Part shown: positions 8,055 to 15,612 of the stretch, in pieces
Layout of the letters: every line of letters starts with the position of its first letter
How positions within the stretch are numbered: the stretch's first letter is position 1
Source of the DNA: Alphaproteobacteria bacterium
GTDB taxonomy: Bacteria; Pseudomonadota; Alphaproteobacteria; Geminicoccales; Geminicoccaceae
DNA length: 40,711 nt
Assembly (NCBI GenBank): GCA_030431615.1
Contig: JAUIID010000022.1
Span: 1-40,711 of the forward strand
Reading direction: 5' to 3'
Notes under the pieces: model-generated
The model's input: only the letters and a program-made list of their open reading frames with translations
What the model was told of the DNA's origin: nothing
Database searches by the model: none
Position numbers and translations under genes: made by a program

Positions 8055-9008
8055 GTGACCGCTTTCCTGCTCCGACGTTTCCTCCAGACGCTGCTCGTGG
8101 CGTTCCTCGTCAGCGTGCTGGTGTTCTCGATCATCCTGCTGATTCCGGGCGACCCGGCCACGGCCATGCTGGGCGAGCTGGCGAATGAGGAGGACATCGC
8201 CCTCCTCAAGCGGAAGCTCGGCCTCGATCAGCCCCTCTACATGCAATACCTCCACTGGATCGGCAACGCGCTCCAGGGTGATCTCGGCCGGTCGATGCAC
8301 ACGCGCTTCCCGGTGACCGAGCTGATCGCCCGAGCCCTGCCCTACACGATCCAGCTGGCGCTCTGCGGCATGTTCCTCGCGGTCGTCGTCGGCATTCCCG
8401 CCGGACTGATCGCCGCGAGGCGCCATGGCCAGAGCCCGGACATGGTCATGCGTGGCCTCACCACCATCGGGATGGCGATGCCCAACTTCTGGCTCGGTAT
8501 CCTGCTGATCCTCATCTTCGGCCTCTGGCTCGACTGGCTGCCGCCTTCGGGCATCGTGCCCATCAGCGAGAGCTTCTCGGGCTGGGCGAGCTCGATGGTC
8601 CTGCCGGCGGTGACCATTGCGGCAGGCTTCACGGCGGTCGTCGTGCGCCAGACCCGCTCGGCCTTCCTCGAGGTGCTGCGCACCGACTACATTCGCACGG
8701 CACGTGCCAAGGGGCTGCCCGAGTACATGGTCATCACCCCGCATGCGATGCGCAACGTGCTCATCCCGGTGCTGACCGTGGTCGGCCTGCAGACCGGGCG
8801 ACTGCTCGGCGGTGCCGTCGTCACCGAGACGATCTTCTCCATTCCCGGCATGGGCAGCCTGATCGTCGAGGGCGTCAATGGCCGGGATTTCGTCGTCGTC
8901 CAGGCGGGCATCATGGTGGCGGCACTCGGCGTGCTCGGGATCAACCTGCTGGTCGACGTGCTCTACGGAGTCATCGATCCACGCATCCGGCTGGCGGGCA
9001 GGACCTGA
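8055..9008 (+). CDS. Peptide-type ABC importer permease, DppB-like (cluster 1)
   Basis: A 317-residue inner-membrane permease. It has the typical N-terminus (FLLRRFLQTLL then a LIPGDPA motif after the first membrane helix), about six hydrophobic segments and the cytoplasmic EAA-type coupling loop around RTARAKGLPEYMV. GTG at 8055 is chosen as start because the family consensus begins a few residues before the first helix. The in-frame ATG at 7947 lies within the preceding gene and would read through the hairpin. The next permease starts one base after this stop. It forms a heterodimeric pore with the DppC-like protein. Confidence 0.92.
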   Translation: MTAFLLRRFLQTLLVAFLVSVLVFSIILLIPGDPATAMLGELANEEDIALLKRKLGLDQPLYMQYLHWIGNALQGDLGRSMHTRFPVTELIARALPYTIQLALCGMFLAVVVGIPAGLIAARRHGQSPDMVMRGLTTIGMAMPNFWLGILLILIFGLWLDWLPPSGIVPISESFSGWASSMVLPAVTIAAGFTAVVVRQTRSAFLEVLRTDYIRTARAKGLPEYMVITPHAMRNVLIPVLTVVGLQTGRLLGGAVVTETIFSIPGMGSLIVEGVNGRDFVVVQAGIMVAALGVLGINLLVDVLYGVIDPRIRLAGRT

Positions 9009-9009
9009 C

Positions 9010-9927
9010 ATGGCTTTTCTCAATTCCCGGATCGAGGAACTGGCAGGTGCCGATGCCGCCGAGCTGCGCCGCGACCCGAAGAAGCGGCACCGGGCGCTCA
9101 GGCGATTCGTGCGCAATCCCTACAACATCGCCGGGGCCATACTGATCTCCGCCTTCTTCCTGGCAGCGCTGCTCGCCGATTTCATCTCCCCCTACCCGCC
9201 GAACCAGATCTCGCTCGCCAACACGTTCGACCCGCCGAACGCCGAATTCTGGTTCGGCACCGATCATCTCGGACGCGATATCCTGAGCCGCATCATCCAC
9301 GGCAGCCGCGTGGCCTGCGCCGTGAGCTTCGGCGCCGTCGGCCTCGCCATGCTCTTCGGCGTCACGCTCGGCATGATCGCGGGCTACACCGACTCCTGGA
9401 TCCGCGATGCGATCATGCGGGTGATGGATGCCTTATGGGCCTTCCCCTCCATCATTCTGGCATTGACGATCGCTGCCGTGCTCGGCCCCAGCCTCGGCAA
9501 CATCATCCTCGCGGTCGGCATCACCTACACGCCTGCCTTTGCACGCGTGATGTTCGCCCAGGTGATATCCCTGCGCGAGGAAACCTTCGTCGAGGCGGCC
9601 CGTGCGGCCGGCGCTCGCGACCGGCAGATCCTGGCGGACCACATCTTTCCCAACACCGTGGCGGCGCTGACGGTCTATGGCTCCATCATGGCGGCCGAAG
9701 CGATCATCGCCGAAGCCGGGCTGAGCTTCCTCGGGGCCGGCGTGACCCCGCCACAGGCGGCATGGGGCTCCATGCTGCGGCTGGGCTACCCCTATCTCCA
9801 GCAGGCACCCTGGATCGCCATCTTCCCCGGATGCGCGATCTTCTTTCTGGTGCTGGCCTTCAACTTACTGGGTGACGGCATTCGCGACGCCATGGACGTG
9901 CGCCTCGCGGACAGCCAGCGACGATAG
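9010..9927 (+). CDS. Peptide-type ABC importer permease, DppC-like (cluster 1)
   Basis: A 305-residue second permease. A cytoplasmic N-terminus of about 40 residues precedes the first helix, and the DppC hallmark FGTDHLGRDILSR follows the first periplasmic loop. The coupling loop EAARAAGARDRQIL and the SFLGAG segment are also typical. The ATG at 9010 follows the DppB-like stop by one base. With the DppB-like subunit, two ATPases and the binding protein it completes a five-component importer. The next gene starts 19 bp on, so the dioxygenase probably shares the transcript. Confidence 0.93.
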   Translation: MAFLNSRIEELAGADAAELRRDPKKRHRALRRFVRNPYNIAGAILISAFFLAALLADFISPYPPNQISLANTFDPPNAEFWFGTDHLGRDILSRIIHGSRVACAVSFGAVGLAMLFGVTLGMIAGYTDSWIRDAIMRVMDALWAFPSIILALTIAAVLGPSLGNIILAVGITYTPAFARVMFAQVISLREETFVEAARAAGARDRQILADHIFPNTVAALTVYGSIMAAEAIIAEAGLSFLGAGVTPPQAAWGSMLRLGYPYLQQAPWIAIFPGCAIFFLVLAFNLLGDGIRDAMDVRLADSQRR

Positions 9928-9946
9928 CAGCAGCGGGAGTGAGCAG

Positions 9947-11026
9947 ATGAGCAGAACGGCAAACCGCGTCGAGATCAGGGCCTGTCGGCCGGCACAGGGG
10001 CTGCAGCCCTACAGCGGTCCAGCCGCCTGGATGGGCAGCGATATGGAGAACGACGAATCCTGGCTCTACGTCTTCGAGCTCGCGGAAATCGAGGAGATCG
10101 AGGCTGCCATGCGTGCCGTCCAGCAACGGCGGCTGCCACTCGCCGAGATCTCGCGGCAGGACTTTCCGCTGCCGAGCCTGGAGAGGACGTTCGCGCGGAT
10201 GCGCAGCGATCTGCAGGATGGGCGGGGCTTCGTCCTGACCCGGGGCCTGCCGCTGCGGCGCTACACGTTCGACGAGGCGCAAATCATCTACTGGGGCCTC
10301 GGCACCCATATCGGCCGCGCCGTCTCGCAGAACGGCAAGGGCGAGCTGATGGGCCATGTGAAGGTGGTCGACAGCGCCCTGAGCGACCCCAACAAGCGCG
10401 GCTACATGAAGCCGAACGAGGCGCCCTTCCACACCGACACCTGTGACGTCGTCTCGCTCATGTGCTGGCGCAAAGCCAAACGCGGCGGCGAGAGCTTCGT
10501 CGCCAGCGCCATGACCGTTCACAACATCATGCTGGAGGAGCGGCTGGACCTGCTGGAGCAGCTCTACGAGCCGTTCTACCTGGACAAGAAGGAGGAGGAG
10601 CAGCCGGGCGACAAGCCCTACTACCGGCTGCCGGTCTTCAGCTGGAAGGACGGCCGCGTCTTCACGCGCTACAGCCGCGGACGCACCGAAACCGCACCGC
10701 GCCTGCCGGAGGTGCCACCTTTGTCGGCGAAACAGCTGGAGGCGCTCGACTACCTCGACACGACCCTGCGGCGCCCGGGCGTCGTCCTGGCGATGGACTT
10801 CCAGGTCGGCGACATCCAGTGGCTCAACAACTACGTGAGCTTCCACAGCCGAAACGCCTATGTCGACTACGCCAATCCGGCCGAGAAGCGCCACCTGCTC
10901 CGCCTGTGGCTCTCTGTTCGGGACGGGCAGGAACTGCCCGAGTCGTTCCTGGACGTGTATCACGGTGACCTGACACCCGGCGTGCGCGGCGGCATTCCGG
11001 CACTTCCGGACGCCGTGCACGCATGA
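9947..11026 (+). CDS. TauD/TfdA-family Fe(II)/2-oxoglutarate dioxygenase
   Basis: A 359-residue enzyme of the clavaminate synthase-like superfamily. The facial triad is visible as His162-x-Asp164 (FHTDTCD) and His300 (VSFHSRNAY), with Arg319 in HLLRLWLSV as the probable 2-oxoglutarate-binding arginine. Such enzymes couple 2-oxoglutarate decarboxylation to hydroxylation of a small substrate, often releasing an amine or sulfite. It starts 19 bp after a complete ABC importer, so its substrate is probably what that importer brings in (inference). The ATG at 9947 has a GGGAG about 6 nt upstream. The exact substrate is unknown; TauD itself is unlikely given the length and low motif identity outside the active site. 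Confidence 0.88.
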   Translation: MSRTANRVEIRACRPAQGLQPYSGPAAWMGSDMENDESWLYVFELAEIEEIEAAMRAVQQRRLPLAEISRQDFPLPSLERTFARMRSDLQDGRGFVLTRGLPLRRYTFDEAQIIYWGLGTHIGRAVSQNGKGELMGHVKVVDSALSDPNKRGYMKPNEAPFHTDTCDVVSLMCWRKAKRGGESFVASAMTVHNIMLEERLDLLEQLYEPFYLDKKEEEQPGDKPYYRLPVFSWKDGRVFTRYSRGRTETAPRLPEVPPLSAKQLEALDYLDTTLRRPGVVLAMDFQVGDIQWLNNYVSFHSRNAYVDYANPAEKRHLLRLWLSVRDGQELPESFLDVYHGDLTPGVRGGIPALPDAVHA

Positions 11027-11032
11027 GCCCCC

Positions 11033-11058
11033 GGCGGCGCACATCGCGTTGCGCCGCC
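11033..11058 (+). repeat. Stem-loop A after the dioxygenase gene
   Basis: A perfect 9-bp inverted repeat (GGCGGCGCA, 11033-11041, pairing with 11050-11058) with an 8-nt loop, starting 6 bp after the dioxygenase stop. Only a TT follows, so it is a poor rho-independent terminator but a stable RNA hairpin. Confidence 0.55.
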
Positions 11059-11066
11059 TTGCGTCG

Positions 11067-11092
11067 ACCGCCAGCCGCACCGGGCTGGCGGT
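11067..11092 (+). repeat. Stem-loop B between the dioxygenase and amidase genes
   Basis: A perfect 10-bp inverted repeat (ACCGCCAGCC, 11067-11076, pairing with 11083-11092) with a 6-nt loop. It lies 8 bp after stem-loop A. Together they separate the importer-dioxygenase genes from the amidase gene. Confidence 0.55.
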
Positions 11093-11175
11093 GAGCGGAC
11101 GCAACATGGTCGAAGAGAACGCCGCCTTGGTCAGTCGGCACCGGCTACCCACCGCCCAGCCAAAGGCACGATCGC

Positions 11176-12591
11176 ATGTCATCCCGATCCGAACTGATCG
11201 ACCGTACGGCCTGCTCCATCGTCGATGACCTCGGCCGTGGCGAGATCACGCCGCTCGATCTGCTCGAGGCGGTGGAAGCGCGCATCGCCGAGGTCGATCC
11301 CCTGGTCAACGCGCTGCCGACACTCTGCTTCGACCGCGCCCGCGATCATGCGAAGCGGCTCATGCAGCTTCCATCGGAGGAACGCGGGCTATTGGCCGGC
11401 CTGCCGCTGCCGATCAAGGATCTGGCCGAGGTCGAAGGCGTGCGCACCACCTGGGGCTCGCCGATCTACGCCGATCATGTTCCCACCCGCTCCAACATCC
11501 TCGTGCAGAACCTCGAGGCCGAGGGCGGCGTGGTCTATGGCAAGAGTGCCGTGCCGGAGTTCGGCGCCGGGGCGAACACCTTCAACGAGGTCTTCGGCGC
11601 CACGCTGAACCCATGGGACCGCACGCGCTCGGCGGCAGGCTCGTCCGGCGGGGCCGCGGTCTCGCTGGCGACCGGCATGGCCTGGGTCGCCCATGGCAGC
11701 GACATGGGCGGCTCCCTGCGCAACCCCGCCAGCTTCTGCGGTGTGGTTGGCTTCAGGCCAACGGCCGGCCGCGTGGCGCGCGATCCCGGCGTCCTGGTCG
11801 ACAACCTGCTCGGCGCCGAAGGGCCCATGGCGCGCAACATCGCCGATACGGGGCTCCTGCTCGACGCCATGTGCGGCGAGGCCCCGGCCGATCCGCGCTC
11901 GCTGCCGCGCCTGCCGCTCAGCTATCGCGACCATGCCAGCAGCCCGAGAAAGCCGCTCCGCGTCGCCTTCAGCGCCGATCTCGGCATCACGCCGGTCGCC
12001 CCGGAAGTGGCGGCGATCTGCCGTGCGGCCGCCTCGAAGCTCGCCAAAGCGGGCGTCGGCGTCGAGGAAGCGCATCCCGACCTCTCCGAAGCGCACAGCG
12101 CCTTCCAGGTGCTGCGCGCCTTCAACTTCGCCGCCGCGCATGGCGCCAAGCTGCGGGACTTCCCGCATCTCCTGAAGCCGGAAATGGCGTGGAACATCGA
12201 AAAGGGACTGAAGCTCGACGCCGCCGAGCACCTCGAGGCCGAGGCGCAGCGTGCCAGGATGGTGGCACGCACGGTCGCCTTCTTCGAAACCTACGACCTG
12301 CTGCTGACGCCGGCGACCATCGTCGCCCCCTTCCCCGTCGAGCAGCGCTATGTCGAGAACTGCGCCGGCCACCAGTTCGAGACCTATATCGATTGGCTGG
12401 CGATCGCCTACGCCATCACCCTGACGACCGCCCCCGCCCTCTCGATGCCCTGCGGCTTCACGGCAGGCGGCCTGCCCGTCGGCCTCCAGGTCGTGGCAAG
12501 GCCACGCGCCGAGCACGACCTGCTCGCCTACGCGGCCTTCATCGAAGGTGAACTGGACGCGACGATCACGACGCCGATCGACCCGCGTTGA
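11176..12591 (+). CDS. Amidase (amidase-signature family)
   Basis: A 471-residue cytoplasmic amide hydrolase. The Ser-cisSer-Lys triad is visible as Lys81 (LPIKD), Ser156/157 (AGSSGGA) and nucleophile Ser180 in GSDMGGSLRNPAS. The length is normal for the AmiE/GatA superfamily. It lacks GatB/GatC neighbours, so a catabolic amidase is more likely than a tRNA amidotransferase subunit. It follows the importer and dioxygenase genes on the same strand after a 149-bp gap with two hairpins, which suggests a shared catabolic route with possibly reduced or separate expression. The substrate is not deducible. Confidence 0.92.
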   Translation: MSSRSELIDRTACSIVDDLGRGEITPLDLLEAVEARIAEVDPLVNALPTLCFDRARDHAKRLMQLPSEERGLLAGLPLPIKDLAEVEGVRTTWGSPIYADHVPTRSNILVQNLEAEGGVVYGKSAVPEFGAGANTFNEVFGATLNPWDRTRSAAGSSGGAAVSLATGMAWVAHGSDMGGSLRNPASFCGVVGFRPTAGRVARDPGVLVDNLLGAEGPMARNIADTGLLLDAMCGEAPADPRSLPRLPLSYRDHASSPRKPLRVAFSADLGITPVAPEVAAICRAAASKLAKAGVGVEEAHPDLSEAHSAFQVLRAFNFAAAHGAKLRDFPHLLKPEMAWNIEKGLKLDAAEHLEAEAQRARMVARTVAFFETYDLLLTPATIVAPFPVEQRYVENCAGHQFETYIDWLAIAYAITLTTAPALSMPCGFTAGGLPVGLQVVARPRAEHDLLAYAAFIEGELDATITTPIDPR

Positions 12592-12607
12592 GACGGCAGC
12601 GCCGTCT
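12591..12607 (+). terminator. Short hairpin after the amidase gene
   Basis: AGACGGC (12591-12597) and GCCGTCT (12601-12607) form a 7-bp stem with a 3-nt loop that begins at the last base of the amidase stop codon. No T-tract follows, so termination is only possible. It lies directly against the 3' end of the oppositely oriented tRNA gene. Confidence 0.35.
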
Positions 12608-12609
12608 GG

Positions 12610-12699
12610 CGGAGACGGGGGGATTCGAACCCCCGATACAGGTTCACCCTGTATAACGGTTTAGCAAACCGCCGCCTTCAGCCACTCGGCCACGTCTCC
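12610..12699 (-). tRNA. tRNA-Ser (anticodon GCU)
   Basis: A 90-nt class II tRNA read leftwards. The 7-bp acceptor stem GGAGACG/CGTCTCC, discriminator G (12610), D arm, anticodon loop TTGCTAA (anticodon at 12663-12665 on the complementary strand), long variable arm and T arm with GGTTCGAATCC all fold canonically. GCU reads AGC/AGU serine codons. CCA is not encoded: the next genomic bases read CC then A only after a mismatch. No integrase or duplicated 3' end is visible nearby, so the tRNA does not appear to be an occupied integration site here. Confidence 0.96.
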
Positions 12700-12709
12700 G
12701 GACCGGCGG

Positions 12710-12739
12710 GTTCTACAAGGTCAGCGGGCCGAGCGTCAA
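12710..12739 (-). promoter_or_regulatory. Candidate promoter of tRNA-Ser
   Basis: On the minus strand, TTGACG (12739-12734) and TAGAAC (12715-12710) are 18 bp apart, and the -10 ends 10 nt before the mature tRNA 5' end. It lies between the pirin stop and the tRNA, so the tRNA probably does not depend on read-through. This rests on consensus matching only. Confidence 0.4.
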
Positions 12740-12769
12740 TGATCGGCGCATGGTTCGGCCGGCTTTCGC

Positions 12770-13654
12770 TCAGGCTTCGGGCAGCGGGATGTACTCGCCG
12801 TCGCCCGGCACAACAGCGAAGCGGCCGGCCTGCCAGTCCGCCTTGGCCGCCTCGATCCGGTCCTTGCGCGACGAAACGAAGTTCCACCAGAGATAGCGGG
12901 GGCCATCGAGGGGGGCGCCGCCAAGGTACATGAGCCGGGCCGGCTCTAGCGCCTCGACGGTGAGCCGGTCGCCCGGGGCTAGCACCAGCAGCCGGCCGGC
13001 TTCATGCTCGTCCGGGCCGATGCGCAGCCGCCCGGCCACCAGATAGAGGGCCCGCTCCTCGACCACCGGATCGAGCGGCAGGCGGGCGCCGGCGGCGAGC
13101 GTGATGTCGGCATAGACCATCTCCGAGGCCGTCTCGACCGGCGAGACGGCGCCGAAGATCGCGCCGGTGATCACCCGCACGGATGCCCCGTCGCCCTCGA
13201 CCATGGGCAGGCTCGGTGCCGCGTGGTGCGTAAAGGCCGGGTCGGTCTCCTCGAGGGCTGCCGGCAGCGTCACCCAGGCCTGGATGCCGAAGAGCCGGCT
13301 CGGCGCCGCCCGGTCCTCCGCCGGCGTGCGCTCCGAATGGGCGATGCCCCGGCCGGCCGTCATCCAGTTGACCGCCCCGGGCTCGATCGGCAGCGACGTG
13401 CCGAGGCTGTCCTTGTGCAGGATCCGGCCATGGAAGAGATAGGTCACGGTGGCGAGGCCGATATGCGGGTGCGGCCGCACGTCGAGCCCGCCGGCCGTCA
13501 GGAACTCGCCCGGCCCCATCTGGTCCAGGAAGACGAAGGGGCCGACTGTCCGCACCGCCCGCGACGGCAGGGCACGCCGCACCTCGAAGCCGCCGATATC
13601 GGCCGTGCGCGGCACGACGATCGTCGCTATCGAACCACTCTCCGGTCGGCTCAT
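12770..13654 (-). CDS. Pirin family protein (cupin metalloprotein)
   Basis: A 294-residue bicupin. Metal-ligand motifs of pirins are present: RPHPHIGLATVTYLF, a His in ILHKDSLG and WMTAGRGIAHSE supplying His and Glu. Family members bind Fe; some have quercetinase activity and others respond to redox state. The start ATG at 13654 follows a purine-rich stretch (AGGGTGAG), and homology begins with the AIVVPRT-like strand just after it. An upstream in-frame ATG overlaps the preceding gene. It lies 4 bp after the FMN reductase stop, so it is last in the yfcG-led operon. Confidence 0.92.
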   Translation of the reverse strand: MSRPESGSIATIVVPRTADIGGFEVRRALPSRAVRTVGPFVFLDQMGPGEFLTAGGLDVRPHPHIGLATVTYLFHGRILHKDSLGTSLPIEPGAVNWMTAGRGIAHSERTPAEDRAAPSRLFGIQAWVTLPAALEETDPAFTHHAAPSLPMVEGDGASVRVITGAIFGAVSPVETASEMVYADITLAAGARLPLDPVVEERALYLVAGRLRIGPDEHEAGRLLVLAPGDRLTVEALEPARLMYLGGAPLDGPRYLWWNFVSSRKDRIEAAKADWQAGRFAVVPGDGEYIPLPEA

Positions 13655-13658
13655 GGCC

Positions 13659-14225
13659 TCACCCTTCCCCTGCAAGCCGGCGGCGCTCGCCGATGGCCTG
13701 GGCCAGCGCCGCAAGCTGCCGGCCGACGATGTCGCGGGTCGCCGCGTCGGTCAGCCGCCCTGCCGCATCGAAGAGGGCGGCCGCACCACCGACCATCACT
13801 TCCGGCTTGTTGAGGACGCGGGCATCGAGAAAGACGAAGACCTGGCGCAGGTGGTACTGCATGCGGGCAGTGCCGAGGCGGCCGGGGCTCGCCCCCATGA
13901 TCGCCACGGGCTTTTGCCGGAAGGGGCCGCGCTGGTCGCGCGACAGCCAGTCGATCGCGTTCTTGAGGCCGCCCGGGATCGAGTAGTTGTACTCCGGCGA
14001 GACGATCAGCACCCCGTCGGCCCCAAGGATCCGCTCCGCCAGCTCGCTGACCGCCGCCGGCATTGCGGCATCCTGGAGGTCCTGGTCGAAGACCGGAAAA
14101 TCGCCGAACCCGGCCCGCTCGATGGTCATGTCGGGCGGAGCGAGTTCGATCGCTGCCTCGAGCAATCGGGTGTTCAGACTGGCCCGGCGGAGACTGCCGG
14201 AAAGACCGATGACGGTCGTCGTCAT
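13659..14225 (-). CDS. NAD(P)H-dependent FMN reductase
   Basis: A 188-residue flavodoxin-fold enzyme. The phosphate-binding loop GSLRRASLNTRLL at the N-terminus and SPEYNYSIPGGLKNAIDW in the middle are the standard motifs of the NADPH-dependent FMN reductase, chromate reductase and azoreductase family. It would pass two electrons from NAD(P)H to quinones, azo compounds or metal ions, commonly protecting against redox cycling. GGAG stands 5 nt before the ATG. It is flanked by YbaK-like and pirin genes in the same direction, consistent with a stress-response operon. Confidence 0.92.
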   Translation of the reverse strand: MTTTVIGLSGSLRRASLNTRLLEAAIELAPPDMTIERAGFGDFPVFDQDLQDAAMPAAVSELAERILGADGVLIVSPEYNYSIPGGLKNAIDWLSRDQRGPFRQKPVAIMGASPGRLGTARMQYHLRQVFVFLDARVLNKPEVMVGGAAALFDAAGRLTDAATRDIVGRQLAALAQAIGERRRLAGEG

Positions 14226-14247
14226 GTATGCTCCAGGCGCTGCAAAT

Positions 14248-14742
14248 TCAGGTCAGGGGTTCGCCGATGTCGTCGCTGAGCCTGCCCTGCGTCAGGCGAA
14301 CGAGCTCGGCAAGGTCCGTGGCGAAGACGCAGTGTGGGTGGCCGGCAGCCGCGAACAGCCGCCCGAAGCGGCCGAGGCTGCCGTCGATGACGGTCGGCAG
14401 CGGCGCCGGGTGGCCGACCGGGGCGACCCCGCCGATGGCGAAGCCGGTAAGATCCCGCACCCGCTCCGCATCGGCGCGCCGCACCTCGCCGGCGAGACCG
14501 AGGCTGACGCCCAGGCCGGCGGTGCGGCAGCGCCGGTCGCCCGCGACGAGTGCCATGACCGGCGTGTCGCCGACCAGGAACACGAGCGACTTGACGATGG
14601 CGCCGACCGGCACGCCGCAGGCCAGGGCCGCATCGGCGGCGGTCCGCGCCGTGGCGTCGAGCTCGACCACCCGCTCGCCGAGGCCGGTCCCGGCGAGAGC
14701 CTGGACGACCCGCTGCACGGACGGGCGATCGAGCGCGCTCAC
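14248..14742 (-). CDS. YbaK/ProX-like aminoacyl-tRNA deacylase
   Basis: A 164-residue protein of the YbaK/EbsC fold, trans-editing factors that hydrolyse mischarged tRNAs such as Cys-tRNA(Pro) or Ala-tRNA(Pro). The conserved lysine is in GAIVKSLVFL, and the GFAIGGVAPVGH segment is diagnostic. The start is GTG at 14742 with only a weak ribosome-binding site, 6 bp after the yfcG stop, so translation may depend on coupling. The exact tRNA specificity within the superfamily cannot be decided by eye. Confidence 0.88.
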   Translation of the reverse strand: MSALDRPSVQRVVQALAGTGLGERVVELDATARTAADAALACGVPVGAIVKSLVFLVGDTPVMALVAGDRRCRTAGLGVSLGLAGEVRRADAERVRDLTGFAIGGVAPVGHPAPLPTVIDGSLGRFGRLFAAAGHPHCVFATDLAELVRLTQGRLSDDIGEPLT

Positions 14743-14748
14743 CTGTTG

Positions 14749-15384
14749 TCAGCCCGGCAGCGGAATGGCGTTGCCCCGGGCCGGCACGTCATAGCCGCGC
14801 TGCACGCCCGGCCGCCCGGCGAGGTCCAGATACCAGCGGCGGACATTGGGGAATTCGGCGAGGTCGATGCCCTGCCACTCGAAGCGGGAGAACCAGGGCC
14901 AGGTGGCGAAATCGGCGATGCTTGGATTGTCGCCGGCGAGATAGGCATGCGTGGCGAGCCGTCGGTCGGCGACGCCGTAGAGCCGCTTCGCCTCGTTGCC
15001 GTAGCGCTCCTCGGCATAGGGCGCCTTGCCGACATTGAAGCGGAGGAAGTGATGCGCCTGGCCGAGCATCGGGCCGACGCCGCCCATCTGCCACATCAGC
15101 CACTCGAGCACGGCGAGCCGCTCGGCCTCGTCAGCGCCGCCGAACTTGCCGGTCTTCTCGGCCAGATAGATGAGGATGGCGCCACTCTCGAAGACCGAAC
15201 GGCCGTTCTCCCGATCAACGATCGCCGGGATCTTGTTGTTCGGGCTGATCGCCAGAAACTCGGGCGCGAATTGCTGGTCCTTGCCGATGTCGATCTCGTG
15301 CACCGTGTAGGGCAGCCCACACTCCTCCAGCATGATGGAGACCTTGCGGCCGTTCGGGGTGCTCCAGGTATAGAGGTCGATCAA
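14749..15384 (-). CDS. yfcG: YfcG-type glutathione transferase / disulfide oxidoreductase
   Basis: A 211-residue GST-fold protein. The N-terminal thioredoxin-like domain matches the Nu-class YfcG pattern: IDLYTWSTPNGRKVSIMLEE, then SPNNKIPAIVD and FESGAILIYLAEKTG. The C-terminal helical domain has GGVGPMLGQAHHF. YfcG is a glutathione-dependent disulfide-bond reductase with low classical GST activity. The start is TTG at 15384, chosen because AAGGAG lies 6 nt upstream and residue 1 then coincides with the family's MIDLY start. First gene of the four-gene leftward operon. Confidence 0.93.
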   Translation of the reverse strand: MIDLYTWSTPNGRKVSIMLEECGLPYTVHEIDIGKDQQFAPEFLAISPNNKIPAIVDRENGRSVFESGAILIYLAEKTGKFGGADEAERLAVLEWLMWQMGGVGPMLGQAHHFLRFNVGKAPYAEERYGNEAKRLYGVADRRLATHAYLAGDNPSIADFATWPWFSRFEWQGIDLAEFPNVRRWYLDLAGRPGVQRGYDVPARGNAIPLPG

Positions 15385-15612
15385 TGTGTTCTCCTTGTCT
15401 TTTCTCGCACCGGCGTACGCCGCGCGTGGCCCGCCCCGAAGGCGGCAAATGGGCGCTTCCGGGGTCGTATTCCCAAATTTCGGTGAATCGAATTCTGGAC
15501 TTTCCTGACCCCATACCGCATATAGGGGCTTCGTCAGTTTTGCCCAATGCACAGCGGCACGCGCGGCGGCGGCATACTGGTCTACTTAACTCTAACGGGT
15601 TGGGGGATCGGC

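Noticed and set aside
12610-12699. tRNA-Ser as an attachment site for a genomic island
   Set aside because: No integrase, no duplicated tRNA 3' end and no change in gene character are seen on either side.
13004-15486. Long forward frames across the pirin to yfcG region
   Set aside because: They are antisense shadows caused by high GC third positions. The leftward frames carry clear conserved motifs, and the forward products do not.
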